Source: Micrococcales bacterium 31B (GTDB lineage: Bacteria > Actinomycetota > Actinomycetes > Actinomycetales > Dermabacteraceae). From it: a stretch of DNA of 64,000 bases. Location: NCBI GenBank assembly GCA_022803075.1, contig JAFFTF010000006.1, positions 186,251 to 250,250 on the forward strand, in the 5' to 3' direction. Both the position numbers and the translations under genes were made by a program. The number at the start of each line of letters is the position of its first letter. The stretch's first letter is position 1. Below the pieces are notes generated by a model. The model saw only the letters and a program-made list of their open reading frames with translations, was not told where the DNA came from and searched no databases. This document shows, one piece after another, positions 26,034-36,899 of the stretch.

Positions 26034-27197
26034 GTGCGACATCCTGATATTGACGATGAGACCCCCAGCATCGGTTCCGCGCCCCTGCCGGACGAAGCGA
26101 TCACCCTGCTTGACCGAGAGGGCGCGCTCCACGAGCACCCAGACCTCTCGCCGTACATCGCAGACCTCACCCCGGACGAGTTGCGCAGCGTGTATCGAGA
26201 CATGGCACTCGTACGGGCGGCCGACCTCGAAGCCACGAGCCTGCAGCGACAGGGCGAACTCGGGCTCTGGGCCTCAGCGATCGGGCAAGAGGCCGCCCAA
26301 ATCGGCGCGGGTCGCGCCTCGCGCCCTCAGGATTACGTGGTGCCCACGTACCGCGAGCACGGCGTCGCCTGGGCGCGCGGCATTGACCCCCTCACGTTGA
26401 TCGGCCTCTACCGCGGTGTCACACACTGCGGGTGGTCCCCGCGCGAGATCTCCCTGCATCCCTACATGATCGTGCTGGGCGCACAGACGCTGCATGCCGT
26501 CGGCTACGCCATGGGTATCCAGCGCGACGGCGTCGTGGGCACGGGCGACGACACGAAAGACGCCGCCGTGCTGTGCTTCTTCGGTGACGGCGCCTCGAGC
26601 GAAGGCGAAGTGGCCGAGTCCTTCACCTACGCAGCCTCGACGCAAGCTCCCGTCGTCTTCTTCTGCCAAAATAATCAGTGGGCCATTTCGGTGCCCACCG
26701 CGGTGCAGACGCGCGTACCCCTCTACCAGCGCAGCCGCGGCTGGGGCATCCCCAGTCTGCGCGTTGATGGCAACGACGTCTTGGCATGCCTGGCGGCCAG
26801 CCGCATGGCGCTCGCGCATGCCCGCAGTGGCAAGGGACCCTTCTTCGTCGAGGCATTCACGTTCCGTATGGCCGCCCACACCACGAGCGACGACCCCAGC
26901 CGCTATCGTCCCCAGGGCGAAGAGCAATACTGGGCCGAACGCGACCCCCTGACGCGGCTCGAGACCTACCTCCGGGCGCAGGGACTGGCCGATGACGAAT
27001 TCTTTGCCACCGTGGCGTCCGAGGCAGACAAGCAGACCCGCGACCTGCACTACGCCACGCGCGCTATCGCCAACCCGGCGCCGATCGAAATGTTTGACCA
27101 CGTGTATGCGGAGCCCCACCCCCAGGTGGAGGCGGACCGCGAGTGGTACCGCACGTACCTGGCCTCGTTCGAGGCGCCTGAGGAGGGCACCGAATGA
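26034..27197 (+). CDS. 2-oxoacid dehydrogenase E1 component, alpha subunit
   Basis: This 387-residue thiamine-diphosphate enzyme subunit is of the heterotetrameric PDH/BCKDH class. The ThDP motif runs from FFGDGASSEGE (about 183-192) to CQNNQWAIS (about 211-219), and the phosphorylation-loop region RMAAHTTSDDPSRY is present. It decarboxylates pyruvate or branched-chain 2-oxoacids with the beta subunit. The GTG at 26034 is preferred: a longer open frame exists, but it runs back into the previous gene and across the operator. No ribosome site precedes the GTG, so translation may be leaderless. Pyruvate versus branched-chain specificity cannot be told. Confidence 0.88.
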   Translation: MRHPDIDDETPSIGSAPLPDEAITLLDREGALHEHPDLSPYIADLTPDELRSVYRDMALVRAADLEATSLQRQGELGLWASAIGQEAAQIGAGRASRPQDYVVPTYREHGVAWARGIDPLTLIGLYRGVTHCGWSPREISLHPYMIVLGAQTLHAVGYAMGIQRDGVVGTGDDTKDAAVLCFFGDGASSEGEVAESFTYAASTQAPVVFFCQNNQWAISVPTAVQTRVPLYQRSRGWGIPSLRVDGNDVLACLAASRMALAHARSGKGPFFVEAFTFRMAAHTTSDDPSRYRPQGEEQYWAERDPLTRLETYLRAQGLADDEFFATVASEADKQTRDLHYATRAIANPAPIEMFDHVYAEPHPQVEADREWYRTYLASFEAPEEGTE

Positions 27198-28177
27198 CAT
27201 CTCAGCGACTTCCCCTGGCCAAGGCGATCAACGAGGGGCTGCGCAAGGCCCTGAGCGACGACCCCAAGACCCTCATCATGGGAGAGGACGTCGGCGTGCT
27301 CGGCGGGGTGTTCCGCGTGACCGACGGCCTGCATCGCGAGTTTGGCGGCGACCGCGTGGTCGACACCCCCCTCGCAGAGGCGGGCATTGTGGGCACGGCC
27401 ATCGGGCTTGCCTTTCGCGGCTACCGCGCCATCTGTGAAATACAGTTCGACGGGTTCATTTACCCCGCGTACAACCAGATCGTTACCCAGCTCGCAAAAA
27501 TGCATTACCGCACGTCGGGGCAGGTGCCGATGCCCATCGTGATTCGGGTCCCCGTCGGTGGCGGCATCGGAGCTGTAGAACACCACAGCGAAAGTCCCGA
27601 GGCGAACTTCCACCACATTGCGGGCCTGCGTATCGTGAATCCCGCCACGAGCAACGATGCCTACTGGATGATTCAGCAGTCGATTGCTAGCAATGACCCC
27701 GTACTGTTCTTCGAGCCGAAGCGCAGGTACTGGGACAAGGGCGAGGTCGACTTCGACAATCCCCCCGCCGAGGGCCTCCACGAGGCCCGAGTGGTCCGCG
27801 AGGGCAACAGCGTGACCCTGCTCGCTTGGGGGCCCATGGTCTCGACAGCGCTTAACGCCGCCGCCGCGGCAGCTGCCGAGGGCACGTCGGTCGAGGTCAT
27901 TGACCTGCGTTCCCTTTCGCCCATCGACTTTCGCACGATCTTTGCCAGCGTGAACAAGACGGGTCGCCTCGTGATTGCGCACGAGGCGCCGACCCACGGG
28001 GGTCTCGGCGGCGAAATTGCCGCGCGCGTGCAGGAGCACTGCTTCTTCTCCCTGCAGGCTCCCATCCTGCGCGTGGGTGCATTTCACTCGCCTTACCCGG
28101 CGGCGCGGTTAGAGGACCACTACCTGCCCGATCTCGACCGGGTGCTCGATGCGATCGATCGGTCGCTCGCGATCTAG
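27194..28177 (+). CDS. 2-oxoacid dehydrogenase E1 component, beta subunit
   Basis: This 327-residue partner of the alpha subunit is joined by an ATGA overlap. It has the transketolase pyrimidine-binding domain (MGEDVGVLGGVFRVTDGL, ETAI-equivalent DTPLAEAGIVGTAIGLA) and the C-terminal domain with VIDLRSLSPID and HEAPTHGGLGGEIAA. Length is normal for PdhB/BkdB. Confidence 0.93.
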   Translation: MTSQRLPLAKAINEGLRKALSDDPKTLIMGEDVGVLGGVFRVTDGLHREFGGDRVVDTPLAEAGIVGTAIGLAFRGYRAICEIQFDGFIYPAYNQIVTQLAKMHYRTSGQVPMPIVIRVPVGGGIGAVEHHSESPEANFHHIAGLRIVNPATSNDAYWMIQQSIASNDPVLFFEPKRRYWDKGEVDFDNPPAEGLHEARVVREGNSVTLLAWGPMVSTALNAAAAAAAEGTSVEVIDLRSLSPIDFRTIFASVNKTGRLVIAHEAPTHGGLGGEIAARVQEHCFFSLQAPILRVGAFHSPYPAARLEDHYLPDLDRVLDAIDRSLAI

Positions 28178-28290
28178 TCGGGGAGTGGCGGCCCACCGCC
28201 GTGCTCCCGTGACCGCCATGGACAGCATCAAATGCGATTTAATGGCAACCACAACCGCCGCTCGTTAGCCCACAACTGACTGGAATCCCC

Positions 28291-29694
28291 ATGCCTCAGT
28301 ACGAATTCTTCAACTTGCCCGATGCTGGCGAGGGCCTCACCGAGGCCGACATCATCGAATGGCGCGTCAAGGCCGGAGACACGATCACCATCAACCAGGT
28401 GTTGGTGGAGGTCGAGACCGCCAAGTCGCTCGTCGAGTTGCCCTCGCCGTTCGACGGTGTCGTGGTGGAGATCCTGGTGGAGGCGGGTGCCACGGCCAAC
28501 GTGGGTGATCCCATCATCAGGGTTGACCTGGACCCGGGCGGAGCGGAAGCCGCCCCGGAGCCCAGCCAGCCCGCCGCCGACGAGGCCGGGGCTGGCAGTG
28601 GGGGCGCGCGCGTCCCGACCCTCGTGGGCTATGGGGTGCAGCCCGGCGCGACGCAGCGCCGCAAGCGGGCCACGGTGCCGACCGAGCCCGCCGTGCCCGG
28701 GCCGCTGACCGACCCGAGCGTGCCGCAGGTGGAGGTCAGCCGGATCCTCACCAAACCCCCCGTGCGCAAACTGGCCAAAGACCTGGGCATCGCCCTCGCC
28801 GACGTGCTGCCGAGCGGCAAGGAGGGCACCGTGACCCGCGAGGACGTGCTCGCGCATTTCTCGACGGCGACCCAGGAGGTCCCGGCGGCGCCCGCCCCCG
28901 CCGCGGCGTCGGCGACCGCGAGCGACCTGGTGGCCGCCATGCCCACCTCGCGCAGTGTGCTGCGCTCGCCGGTGCCCGGCATCGTGTCGGGCGAGCGCAC
29001 TACGCGCATCGCGATCCGCAGCGTGCGCAAGCGCACCGCGGAGGCCATGGTGAGTTCGGCCTTCACGGCACCGCACGTGACGGTATTTCACACGGTTGAC
29101 GTCACCCGCACGATGAACCTAGTCGAACGCCTCAAGGCCGACAAGGAGTGGGCCGACGTGCGGGTTTCGCCGCTCCTGATCGTGGCCAAGGCGCTGCTGG
29201 TGGCGATTCGCCGCAACCCCGAGGTCAACGCCTCGTGGGACGAGGCGGCCCAAGAAATCGTGTACAAGCACTATGTGAACCTCGGCATCGCGGCCTCGAC
29301 CCCGCGGGGGCTGATCGTGCCGCACATTCCCGATGCCCACCTTATGAACCTGCGCGAGTTGGCCGACGAGCTGCGCGACCTCACGCTGACGGCGCGCGCG
29401 GGCAAGACCCCCTTGGCCCGCACCCAGGACACCACCATTTCGATCACCAACGTGGGCGTGTTCGGCATCGATACGGGCACTCCGATACTCAACCCCGGTG
29501 AAGCTGCGATTCTCGCCTTTGGTGCGATCGCGCGCCAGCCGTGGGTGCACAACGGCAAGGTGAAGCCGCGGTGGGTGACCCAATTGGCGCTCTCGTTCGA
29601 TCACCGCCTGGTCGACGGCGAACTCGGGGCGCGGGTTTTGCGTGACGTCGCTTCGGTGCTGGAGGACCCCGCGATGGGCCTCGTATGGATCTGA
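28291..29694 (+). CDS. dihydrolipoamide acyltransferase (E2) of a 2-oxoacid dehydrogenase complex
   Basis: This 467-residue E2 has one N-terminal lipoyl domain with VETAKSLVELP (lipoyl Lys45), a Pro/Ala-rich linker, a peripheral-subunit-binding domain (VRKLAKDLGI to VTREDVLAHF, about 158-190), a second linker and a catalytic domain ending in SFDHRLVDGE (His438, Asp442). It transfers the acyl group to CoA. A 113 bp gap after the beta subunit contains an imperfect hairpin (28181-28208), which may set its expression apart. No E3 gene is present, so a shared lipoamide dehydrogenase elsewhere is expected. Confidence 0.93.
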   Translation: MPQYEFFNLPDAGEGLTEADIIEWRVKAGDTITINQVLVEVETAKSLVELPSPFDGVVVEILVEAGATANVGDPIIRVDLDPGGAEAAPEPSQPAADEAGAGSGGARVPTLVGYGVQPGATQRRKRATVPTEPAVPGPLTDPSVPQVEVSRILTKPPVRKLAKDLGIALADVLPSGKEGTVTREDVLAHFSTATQEVPAAPAPAAASATASDLVAAMPTSRSVLRSPVPGIVSGERTTRIAIRSVRKRTAEAMVSSAFTAPHVTVFHTVDVTRTMNLVERLKADKEWADVRVSPLLIVAKALLVAIRRNPEVNASWDEAAQEIVYKHYVNLGIAASTPRGLIVPHIPDAHLMNLRELADELRDLTLTARAGKTPLARTQDTTISITNVGVFGIDTGTPILNPGEAAILAFGAIARQPWVHNGKVKPRWVTQLALSFDHRLVDGELGARVLRDVASVLEDPAMGLVWI

Positions 29695-29709
29695 CGTACC
29701 CTTGAGCCT

Positions 29710-30303
29710 ATGTATGAAGGCGTTATCCAACAGCTGATCGACGAGCTGGGCCAGTTGCCCGGCGTGGGCCCCAAGAGCGCTCAGCGCATCGCCTTTCACA
29801 TTCTCGACTCCGAGCGTGCCGACGTTGAGCGGTTCGCTCGGGTGCTGCTCGAGGTCAAGGAGCGAGCGAGTTTTTGCGAGGTGTGCTTCAACATCGCCGA
29901 AGGTGCCCGCTGCCGCGTATGCCTCGACCCGCGCCGCGACCCCACCCTGATCTGCGTCGTGCAGGAGTCTAAAGACGTCGTCGCGATCGAGCGCACCCGC
30001 GAGTTCAAGGGTCTTTATCACGTTTTGGGCGGCGCGCTCGACCCCATGAGCGGCGTCGGCCCCGACCAACTGCGCGTGCGTGAACTCCTCGCGCGGCTCT
30101 CCGACGCTGCCATCCGCGAGGTCATCATCGCAACCAACCCCAATGTGGCGGGGGAGGCCACGGCCGCCTATTTGGCCCGCACCCTCGCGGCGTTGCAGGT
30201 CAACGCCACCCGGCTGGCGTCCGGGCTGCCCGTCGGGGGCGACCTCGACTATGCCGACGAGATCACCCTGGGCCGCGCCCTTGAGGGCCGCCGCAGCCTG
30301 TGA
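29710..30303 (+). CDS. recR: recombination mediator protein RecR
   Basis: This 197-residue protein has the RecR order: an N-terminal helix-hairpin-helix region [18 protein letters not shown], a four-cysteine zinc finger (Cys56, 59, 68, 71) and a Toprim domain with [16 protein letters not shown]. It acts with RecFO in loading RecA at gaps. It begins 15 bp after the E2 gene and is probably co-transcribed with it. Confidence 0.96.
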   Translation: MYEGVIQQLIDELGQLPGVGPKSAQRIAFHILDSERADVERFARVLLEVKERASFCEVCFNIAEGARCRVCLDPRRDPTLICVVQESKDVVAIERTREFKGLYHVLGGALDPMSGVGPDQLRVRELLARLSDAAIREVIIATNPNVAGEATAAYLARTLAALQVNATRLASGLPVGGDLDYADEITLGRALEGRRSL

Positions 30304-30385
30304 GGGGTCATCGGGCGGGCTCGGGGCGGGCAGGACGCTCCGGTGAGCAGTCCCGCCCAAGTCCCACCCCTGAATATCGCCGCGA

Positions 30386-30411
30386 TTGGGCTCGAACCTG
30401 GCCCCTAAAAT
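30386..30411 (+). promoter_or_regulatory. candidate promoter upstream of lysC
   Basis: TAAAAT at 30406-30411 is a good -10 box 39 bp before the preferred lysC start. TTGGGC at 30386-30391 is a weak -35 with short spacing (14 bp); GATTGG two bases upstream gives 16 bp. This is consensus-based only. Confidence 0.3.
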
Positions 30412-30450
30412 AGACACTGTTAATGCCTGTTCCACGCGAAGGGTGTGCCT

Positions 30451-32825
<2,375 letters not shown>

Positions 32826-32839
32826 TAATTCTCCAGGGG

Positions 32840-32886
32840 CGGGCAGCATGAAGGCTTGGTAGGCTTCATGCTGCCCGTATCTTTTT
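32840..32886 (+). terminator. intrinsic terminator after lysC-asd
   Basis: A 14 bp perfect stem pairs 32840-32853 (CGGGCAGCATGAAG) with 32864-32877 around a 10 nt loop, followed by TATCTTTTT. This is the clearest rho-independent terminator in the first half of the window. Confidence 0.92.
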
Positions 32887-32940
32887 GCAGGGTTTGCGAT
32901 GTGCACAATGCGCCTGCGACACCTTAGTTCAGGAGGCATC

Positions 32941-33804
32941 ATGTCCGGAACTCCCCAGTCCGCACCCGAGCCGATCGACCACGACGACACCCCGAATCGC
33001 GCCGAGATCGTACTCGACCGCGTGACGACCCTCGGCAAGAAGGTGTTGGTGTTCTCGTCGGTCACCCTGGCGCTCGCGGTCTTCACTCTCGTGGTGTGGT
33101 TTACGTTCGGCACCATGTGGGTCGGGCAGATCGTGCGAACCACCAACGACAACACGTTTAAGGGGTTCGGCTTTGGCCTGGCTCTGGGCTTGATCTTGTG
33201 CTACCTGGCCCTGTGGATGCTACGGCTTGCCATCATGCGCAAGATGCCGGGGGCGGGTCGCATCGCATTTTCGGTCATCGCGGGCCTCTTGCTTTCGATT
33301 CCACTGTTCTCACTGTTTATGCAACTGAACCCAGAGCACCGCTTCGCGCAGCGCATCAACCTCAATGGCCCCGGCTATCAGGCGGGAATGCTCGTTGGTG
33401 TATTCATCGCGCTGGCGCTGTTCGTGACGACGTGGATCGGCCTGCACAATATGGCGAAAAAGCGAGCGTCGATCAAGGCACAGAAGACCGCTGAAAAGGC
33501 CGCCGCACGCGCCGAGAAGGAGGCCGAGAAGGAGGCCGAGCGCGCGGCGGAGGCGGCGGAGCGTGAGGCCAAGGAGGCCGAGCGCGCCGCCAAGAAGGCT
33601 GCCAAGGCGGGAGGCCCGGACGCCGCTGTGCCCGTGGGCACCGTCGCCACCGCTGGCGATTCTGGAGGTGACTCTTCCGACGGTGCGAGTGTCGATTCGG
33701 CCTCCTTGAGCGAGGCCGCGAGTGCCGATGCCGCCGCCCCGGAGGCGTATGGCGCAGATTCCGCGCGCACGGCAGGGGAAGCGCCACCCGCGCGTCCCCA
33801 ATAA
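32941..33804 (+). CDS. membrane protein with charged Ala/Glu/Lys-rich cytosolic tail
   Basis: This 287-residue protein is not assigned to a named family. Four hydrophobic segments lie at about 38-60, 75-97, 103-124 and 145-166. The tail from about 170 is AEKEAEKEAERAAEA-like, a probable helical coiled coil to about 222, then a Ser/Ala/Gly-rich disordered end. The ATG at 32941 has an AGGAGG site. It stands alone between two terminators. The coding strand composition of the tail is repetitive (GAGGCC/AAGGAG units), so length may vary between strains. Confidence 0.75.
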   Translation: MSGTPQSAPEPIDHDDTPNRAEIVLDRVTTLGKKVLVFSSVTLALAVFTLVVWFTFGTMWVGQIVRTTNDNTFKGFGFGLALGLILCYLALWMLRLAIMRKMPGAGRIAFSVIAGLLLSIPLFSLFMQLNPEHRFAQRINLNGPGYQAGMLVGVFIALALFVTTWIGLHNMAKKRASIKAQKTAEKAAARAEKEAEKEAERAAEAAEREAKEAERAAKKAAKAGGPDAAVPVGTVATAGDSGGDSSDGASVDSASLSEAASADAAAPEAYGADSARTAGEAPPARPQ

Positions 33805-33888
33805 CACACCCGTTACAGGGCAATATTGCGACAGCCGCGCATAGGACGCGCAGCTGCGCGGTCTCGCTCAGCACAAGCTTTGAAAGTA

Positions 33889-33914
33889 CCGCCGGCTGGA
33901 TTCGGCGGCATTTT
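33889..33914 (+). terminator. terminator after the membrane-protein gene
   Basis: CCGCCG (33889-33894) pairs with CGGCGG (33903-33908) around an 8 nt loop, followed by CATTTT. The stem is short but has a T-run and lies 85 bp after the stop. The rest of 33805-34105 holds an AT-rich promoter-like stretch and no gene. Confidence 0.55.
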
Positions 33915-34105
33915 CATGTTTACTGAACTTAATTAGCGATGCCGGAGACGTGCGAAATTCCAGGTCTCAGCTTCATAAATTTATTGATTCTCACTTGACC
34001 CGCCGATGACCGCGGCATACCTTCAAAATTAAGGAATGTATTGCGGTTGCAGGTGCCTCGCACAAGGCCAGGCCACCCGAAGCGCGGGTACACAATGTCG
34101 GAGTA

Positions 34106-34621
34106 ATGAAAGCGAGCGGCATGAAGCCATTAATGCTTGGTCGCCTAACCTCGGTGTGTGCCAGGGCTCTGCTGGTGCTCGGAATTTTCGCACTATTCGG
34201 CATGCACGGATCGACCACCGCCCAGGCCGCGCCCCAGTCCCAGGTAAATCGCCTGGCCGCGGCGCCGCAAGAGGCAGTCTGGATCGCCAAAGTGCTCGAC
34301 GAACCCTCGCCGGCGCCGACCGCTCGCGAGGTCGCGCTCGACGTACGAATCGCAAACGAGGGTCACGCCCCAGGCGCCGCTGTATCGACGGAGATTGTCA
34401 GGCCCGCCTCCGAACTGACCGACTATGTGCTCTCCCCTGGGGGTGCCTTCGCCCTCGTCGGCTTCGCCGCAGGCATGCTCCTCCTCGGCTTGCGCATGGT
34501 GCACAGTGCGCGCCGCTGCGGCGCCTACGAGGCCGCCTCGTGCGTTCCCCCCGCAACTGCCGTGCGCGCCGCCCGCTGCGGCGAGCACGACGCACACCGC
34601 CGCGGCGACGTAGACGCCTAA
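34106..34621 (+). CDS. predicted exported protein with C-terminal membrane anchor
   Basis: This 171-residue protein is not recognised. Residues about 14-41 form a signal peptide (hydrophobic core LLVLGIFALFG, ending in TAQAAP). A polar middle follows, then one transmembrane segment, FALVGFAAGMLLLGLRMV, at about 114-131. The tail is Cys/Arg/His-rich with five cysteines, which would lie inside the cell if the middle is outside. A GGAG lies just before the ATG. No partner is evident; the nitrilase gene follows 73 bp later. Confidence 0.6.
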   Translation: MKASGMKPLMLGRLTSVCARALLVLGIFALFGMHGSTTAQAAPQSQVNRLAAAPQEAVWIAKVLDEPSPAPTAREVALDVRIANEGHAPGAAVSTEIVRPASELTDYVLSPGGAFALVGFAAGMLLLGLRMVHSARRCGAYEAASCVPPATAVRAARCGEHDAHRRGDVDA

Positions 34622-34694
34622 AATAGTGCCCCGGCCTCCACGAGATGGCGGCATGGAGGTGTGAACTGACGACTATTCCGCAACAATAGGTGCC

Positions 34695-35591
34695 ATGCGT
34701 ATTGCCATAGCCCAGGTGGAGTTTCGGCCACTGTCTACTGCAGCCTTCGAAGACGGCCGCGAGGAGACGCCAAGCGAGCGTCACCAGCGCATTCTTGAGT
34801 GGTTGCGCTCGCACGCCGATCAGGGCCCGTTCGACCTCGTAGTCCTGCCCGAACTGTGGCTGCCCGGGGCCTGGGACTACTCGAGTTGGCGCGAAGATGC
34901 CGAGAACCCCGAAAACGGAGACCTCATCTCGGCCCTCGGCGACCTTGCCCGCGAATGGGGCGCGCTCATCCACGCGGGCTCCATCATCGAACCGGGTGTG
35001 CCGGACGCCAGCGGGGTCGAGCCTCTCTTCAACACCTCCGTCATCTTTGACGAGGCGGGAGCGGTCGCCGCGAAGTACCGCAAGATCCATCGGTTCGGCC
35101 ACGGCGGCGGAGAGTCGGCCGTGCTCAGCGCCGGCCGCGACGCCGAGATCCTCGACCTCGTGATGGACGGCCACGACTTCACCTGTGGGTTGGCAACCTG
35201 CTACGACCTGCGGTTCCCCGAGTTGTTCCGTGAATATCAAGACATGGGGGTGAACGCGTTCGTGATCCCCGCGTCGTGGCCGGCCGCGCGCATCGCACAT
35301 TGGGATGTTCTGCTCCAGGCCCGGGCCATCGAGAATCAGGCACTCGTCATCGCCTGCAACACCGCGGGCACCGATTCGGGCGTGACGCTCGGCGGCCACA
35401 GTGCCATCATCGCCCCCGACGGTGAAGTGCTCGCGCGCGCCGGTGACGGCGAGGAGTTTCTTGTGATCGACTACGACCCCGCCGACATTGAGCGCACGCG
35501 CGCCGCGTTCCCCGTGCTCAGCGACCGCTGCATCGGTGTCAGCACGCCAGCCGCGACCTCCACCGTGACCGTGTTGGGCGGTATGCAGTGA
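34695..35591 (+). CDS. carbon-nitrogen hydrolase (nitrilase superfamily)
   Basis: This 298-residue amidohydrolase has the complete Glu-Lys-Cys triad: VVLPELWLPG (Glu53), KYRKIHRFG (Lys130) and LATCYDLRFPE (Cys169). The superfamily hydrolyses amides or nitriles, and forms like this act on omega-amides or deaminated glutathione; the substrate is not decidable. It overlaps the first fluC gene by ATGA-like coupling (GTGA). Confidence 0.9.
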   Translation: MRIAIAQVEFRPLSTAAFEDGREETPSERHQRILEWLRSHADQGPFDLVVLPELWLPGAWDYSSWREDAENPENGDLISALGDLAREWGALIHAGSIIEPGVPDASGVEPLFNTSVIFDEAGAVAAKYRKIHRFGHGGGESAVLSAGRDAEILDLVMDGHDFTCGLATCYDLRFPELFREYQDMGVNAFVIPASWPAARIAHWDVLLQARAIENQALVIACNTAGTDSGVTLGGHSAIIAPDGEVLARAGDGEEFLVIDYDPADIERTRAAFPVLSDRCIGVSTPAATSTVTVLGGMQ

Positions 35592-36466
35592 CAGAGTCGT
35601 CACCGGTTCGACCCCTCGGCCCCGCCAGCGCCGCCCTCCTGGTGTTCCTGGGCGGCGCTATGGGCTCACTGCTTCGTTTCATGGTCTCCGAGGGCATGCG
35701 TACCGCCCCGCTCGACGCGGGCAACACCGTCGCGAATCTCGTCGGCAGTTTCGTGATGGGCGTGCTCGTCACGTGGCTGACCTTGAAATACCCCAACAAC
35801 GACTGGATCCGGCCCCTTTTCATGGTGGGCCTCCTCGGGGGTTTCACGACATTTTCGGGCAGCATCTTGGCGATAGTGCATGCGATGGCCTACAACGACT
35901 TCGCTTCGGCCCTGCTCATCTTCTTTGTCAACGTATTCTGCTCCGTGCTGGCCTGCGCGGGCGGCGCCTGGCTGGTGTCGCGAATGAGCGGTTCGTCCCT
36001 CGCAGCGGACGCCGCCGCCCAGCCTGCCGCGTCGGCCAACTCTGGCCATATCACGGCTCGGCTGGCCCCGGTTCCTGCGGCACCGAAGCGTGCGTGGCGG
36101 CTTGGGAAGCCGCAGCCGCTGGCGGCCGACCCGGGCGGTCCCGACCTCGCAGCCAGCGACGGTGGCACCGGGGTAGCCGACCCCGCGGCGTCCGCGGCCC
36201 CTACTCTGGTCGACGCCGAGGAGGGTCAGATTAGCAGCCCCACGGTGCGCGCCTTTCAAGCCCGCCTCGAGGCCGAGGCGGCGGGCGACTACGTGGACAC
36301 TGCCACAAAACCCCACGACGTCTTCGTGGAGCGCCCTAGCGGTCGGCGGGCGAGGCCCGACACCGGGACCGCCACCCCCCTGCGGCCCGCGCCAGCCGAG
36401 CCCGAATTCGATGCAGATATTACGGCTCCCCACGCCAAACTCAACCTGGAAGACGGGCAGCCATGA
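35588..36466 (+). CDS. CrcB/FluC fluoride channel with long C-terminal extension
   Basis: This 292-residue protein has a FluC core at about 15-135 with four membrane segments and the motifs GGAMGSLLRF, NTVANLVGSFVMG and GGFTTFSGS, the last containing the Thr/Ser-rich break that lines the channel. It exports fluoride passively as a dimer. The remaining 155 residues are Ala/Pro/Asp-rich and look disordered, which is unusual: FluC proteins are normally about 125 residues. The second fluC gene overlaps its end by 4 bp. Confidence 0.9.
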   Translation: MTESSPVRPLGPASAALLVFLGGAMGSLLRFMVSEGMRTAPLDAGNTVANLVGSFVMGVLVTWLTLKYPNNDWIRPLFMVGLLGGFTTFSGSILAIVHAMAYNDFASALLIFFVNVFCSVLACAGGAWLVSRMSGSSLAADAAAQPAASANSGHITARLAPVPAAPKRAWRLGKPQPLAADPGGPDLAASDGGTGVADPAASAAPTLVDAEEGQISSPTVRAFQARLEAEAAGDYVDTATKPHDVFVERPSGRRARPDTGTATPLRPAPAEPEFDADITAPHAKLNLEDGQP

Positions 36467-36867
36467 CCGAGTACGCAATCGGCCTCGTTGCGCTCATCGC
36501 GGTCGGCGGCGGCACCGGCGCCGTGCTGCGCTACGCCATCGCGCAGGTCGTCCTGTCTCGTCGCCTCCGCCGGGGGCTGTCGCGGCGCAGCGGGTTTCCG
36601 CTCGCCACCTTCGTAGCAAACCTCTTCGCTTGCCTGCTCGCGGGCATCGTGATCGGCCTCGAGAATCGCTTCGACCTCGATGTGAAGTGGCACGTGGCCT
36701 TGATCCTCGGATTCTGCGGTGGCCTCAGCACCATGAGCACGTTCGCCCTGGAACTGCTGCAGTTGGTGACCAAGCACAAGACCCTTGACGCTCTCGCATA
36801 CTTGTCCCTCAGCGCGGGTGGCGGCATCGGCCTTCTAGTATTGGGGTGGCTCGCCGTCACCATGTAG
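36463..36867 (+). CDS. CrcB/FluC fluoride channel
   Basis: This 134-residue, normal-length FluC has GGGTGAVLRYAI, ATFVANLFACLLAG and GFCGGLSTMSTFALE. Pairs of fluC genes are common in Gram-positive bacteria and can encode heterodimers. It is coupled by an ATGA overlap to the extended fluC gene. No fluoride riboswitch is apparent ahead of the pair, which seems to be read through from the nitrilase gene. Confidence 0.93.
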   Translation: MTEYAIGLVALIAVGGGTGAVLRYAIAQVVLSRRLRRGLSRRSGFPLATFVANLFACLLAGIVIGLENRFDLDVKWHVALILGFCGGLSTMSTFALELLQLVTKHKTLDALAYLSLSAGGGIGLLVLGWLAVTM

Positions 36868-36899
36868 GCGTGCCACTCCACGCTTATCGAGACGGGCGC

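Noticed and set aside
35500-35587. Fluoride riboswitch before the fluC pair
   Set aside because: The first fluC gene starts inside the end of the nitrilase gene, leaving no leader for an aptamer.
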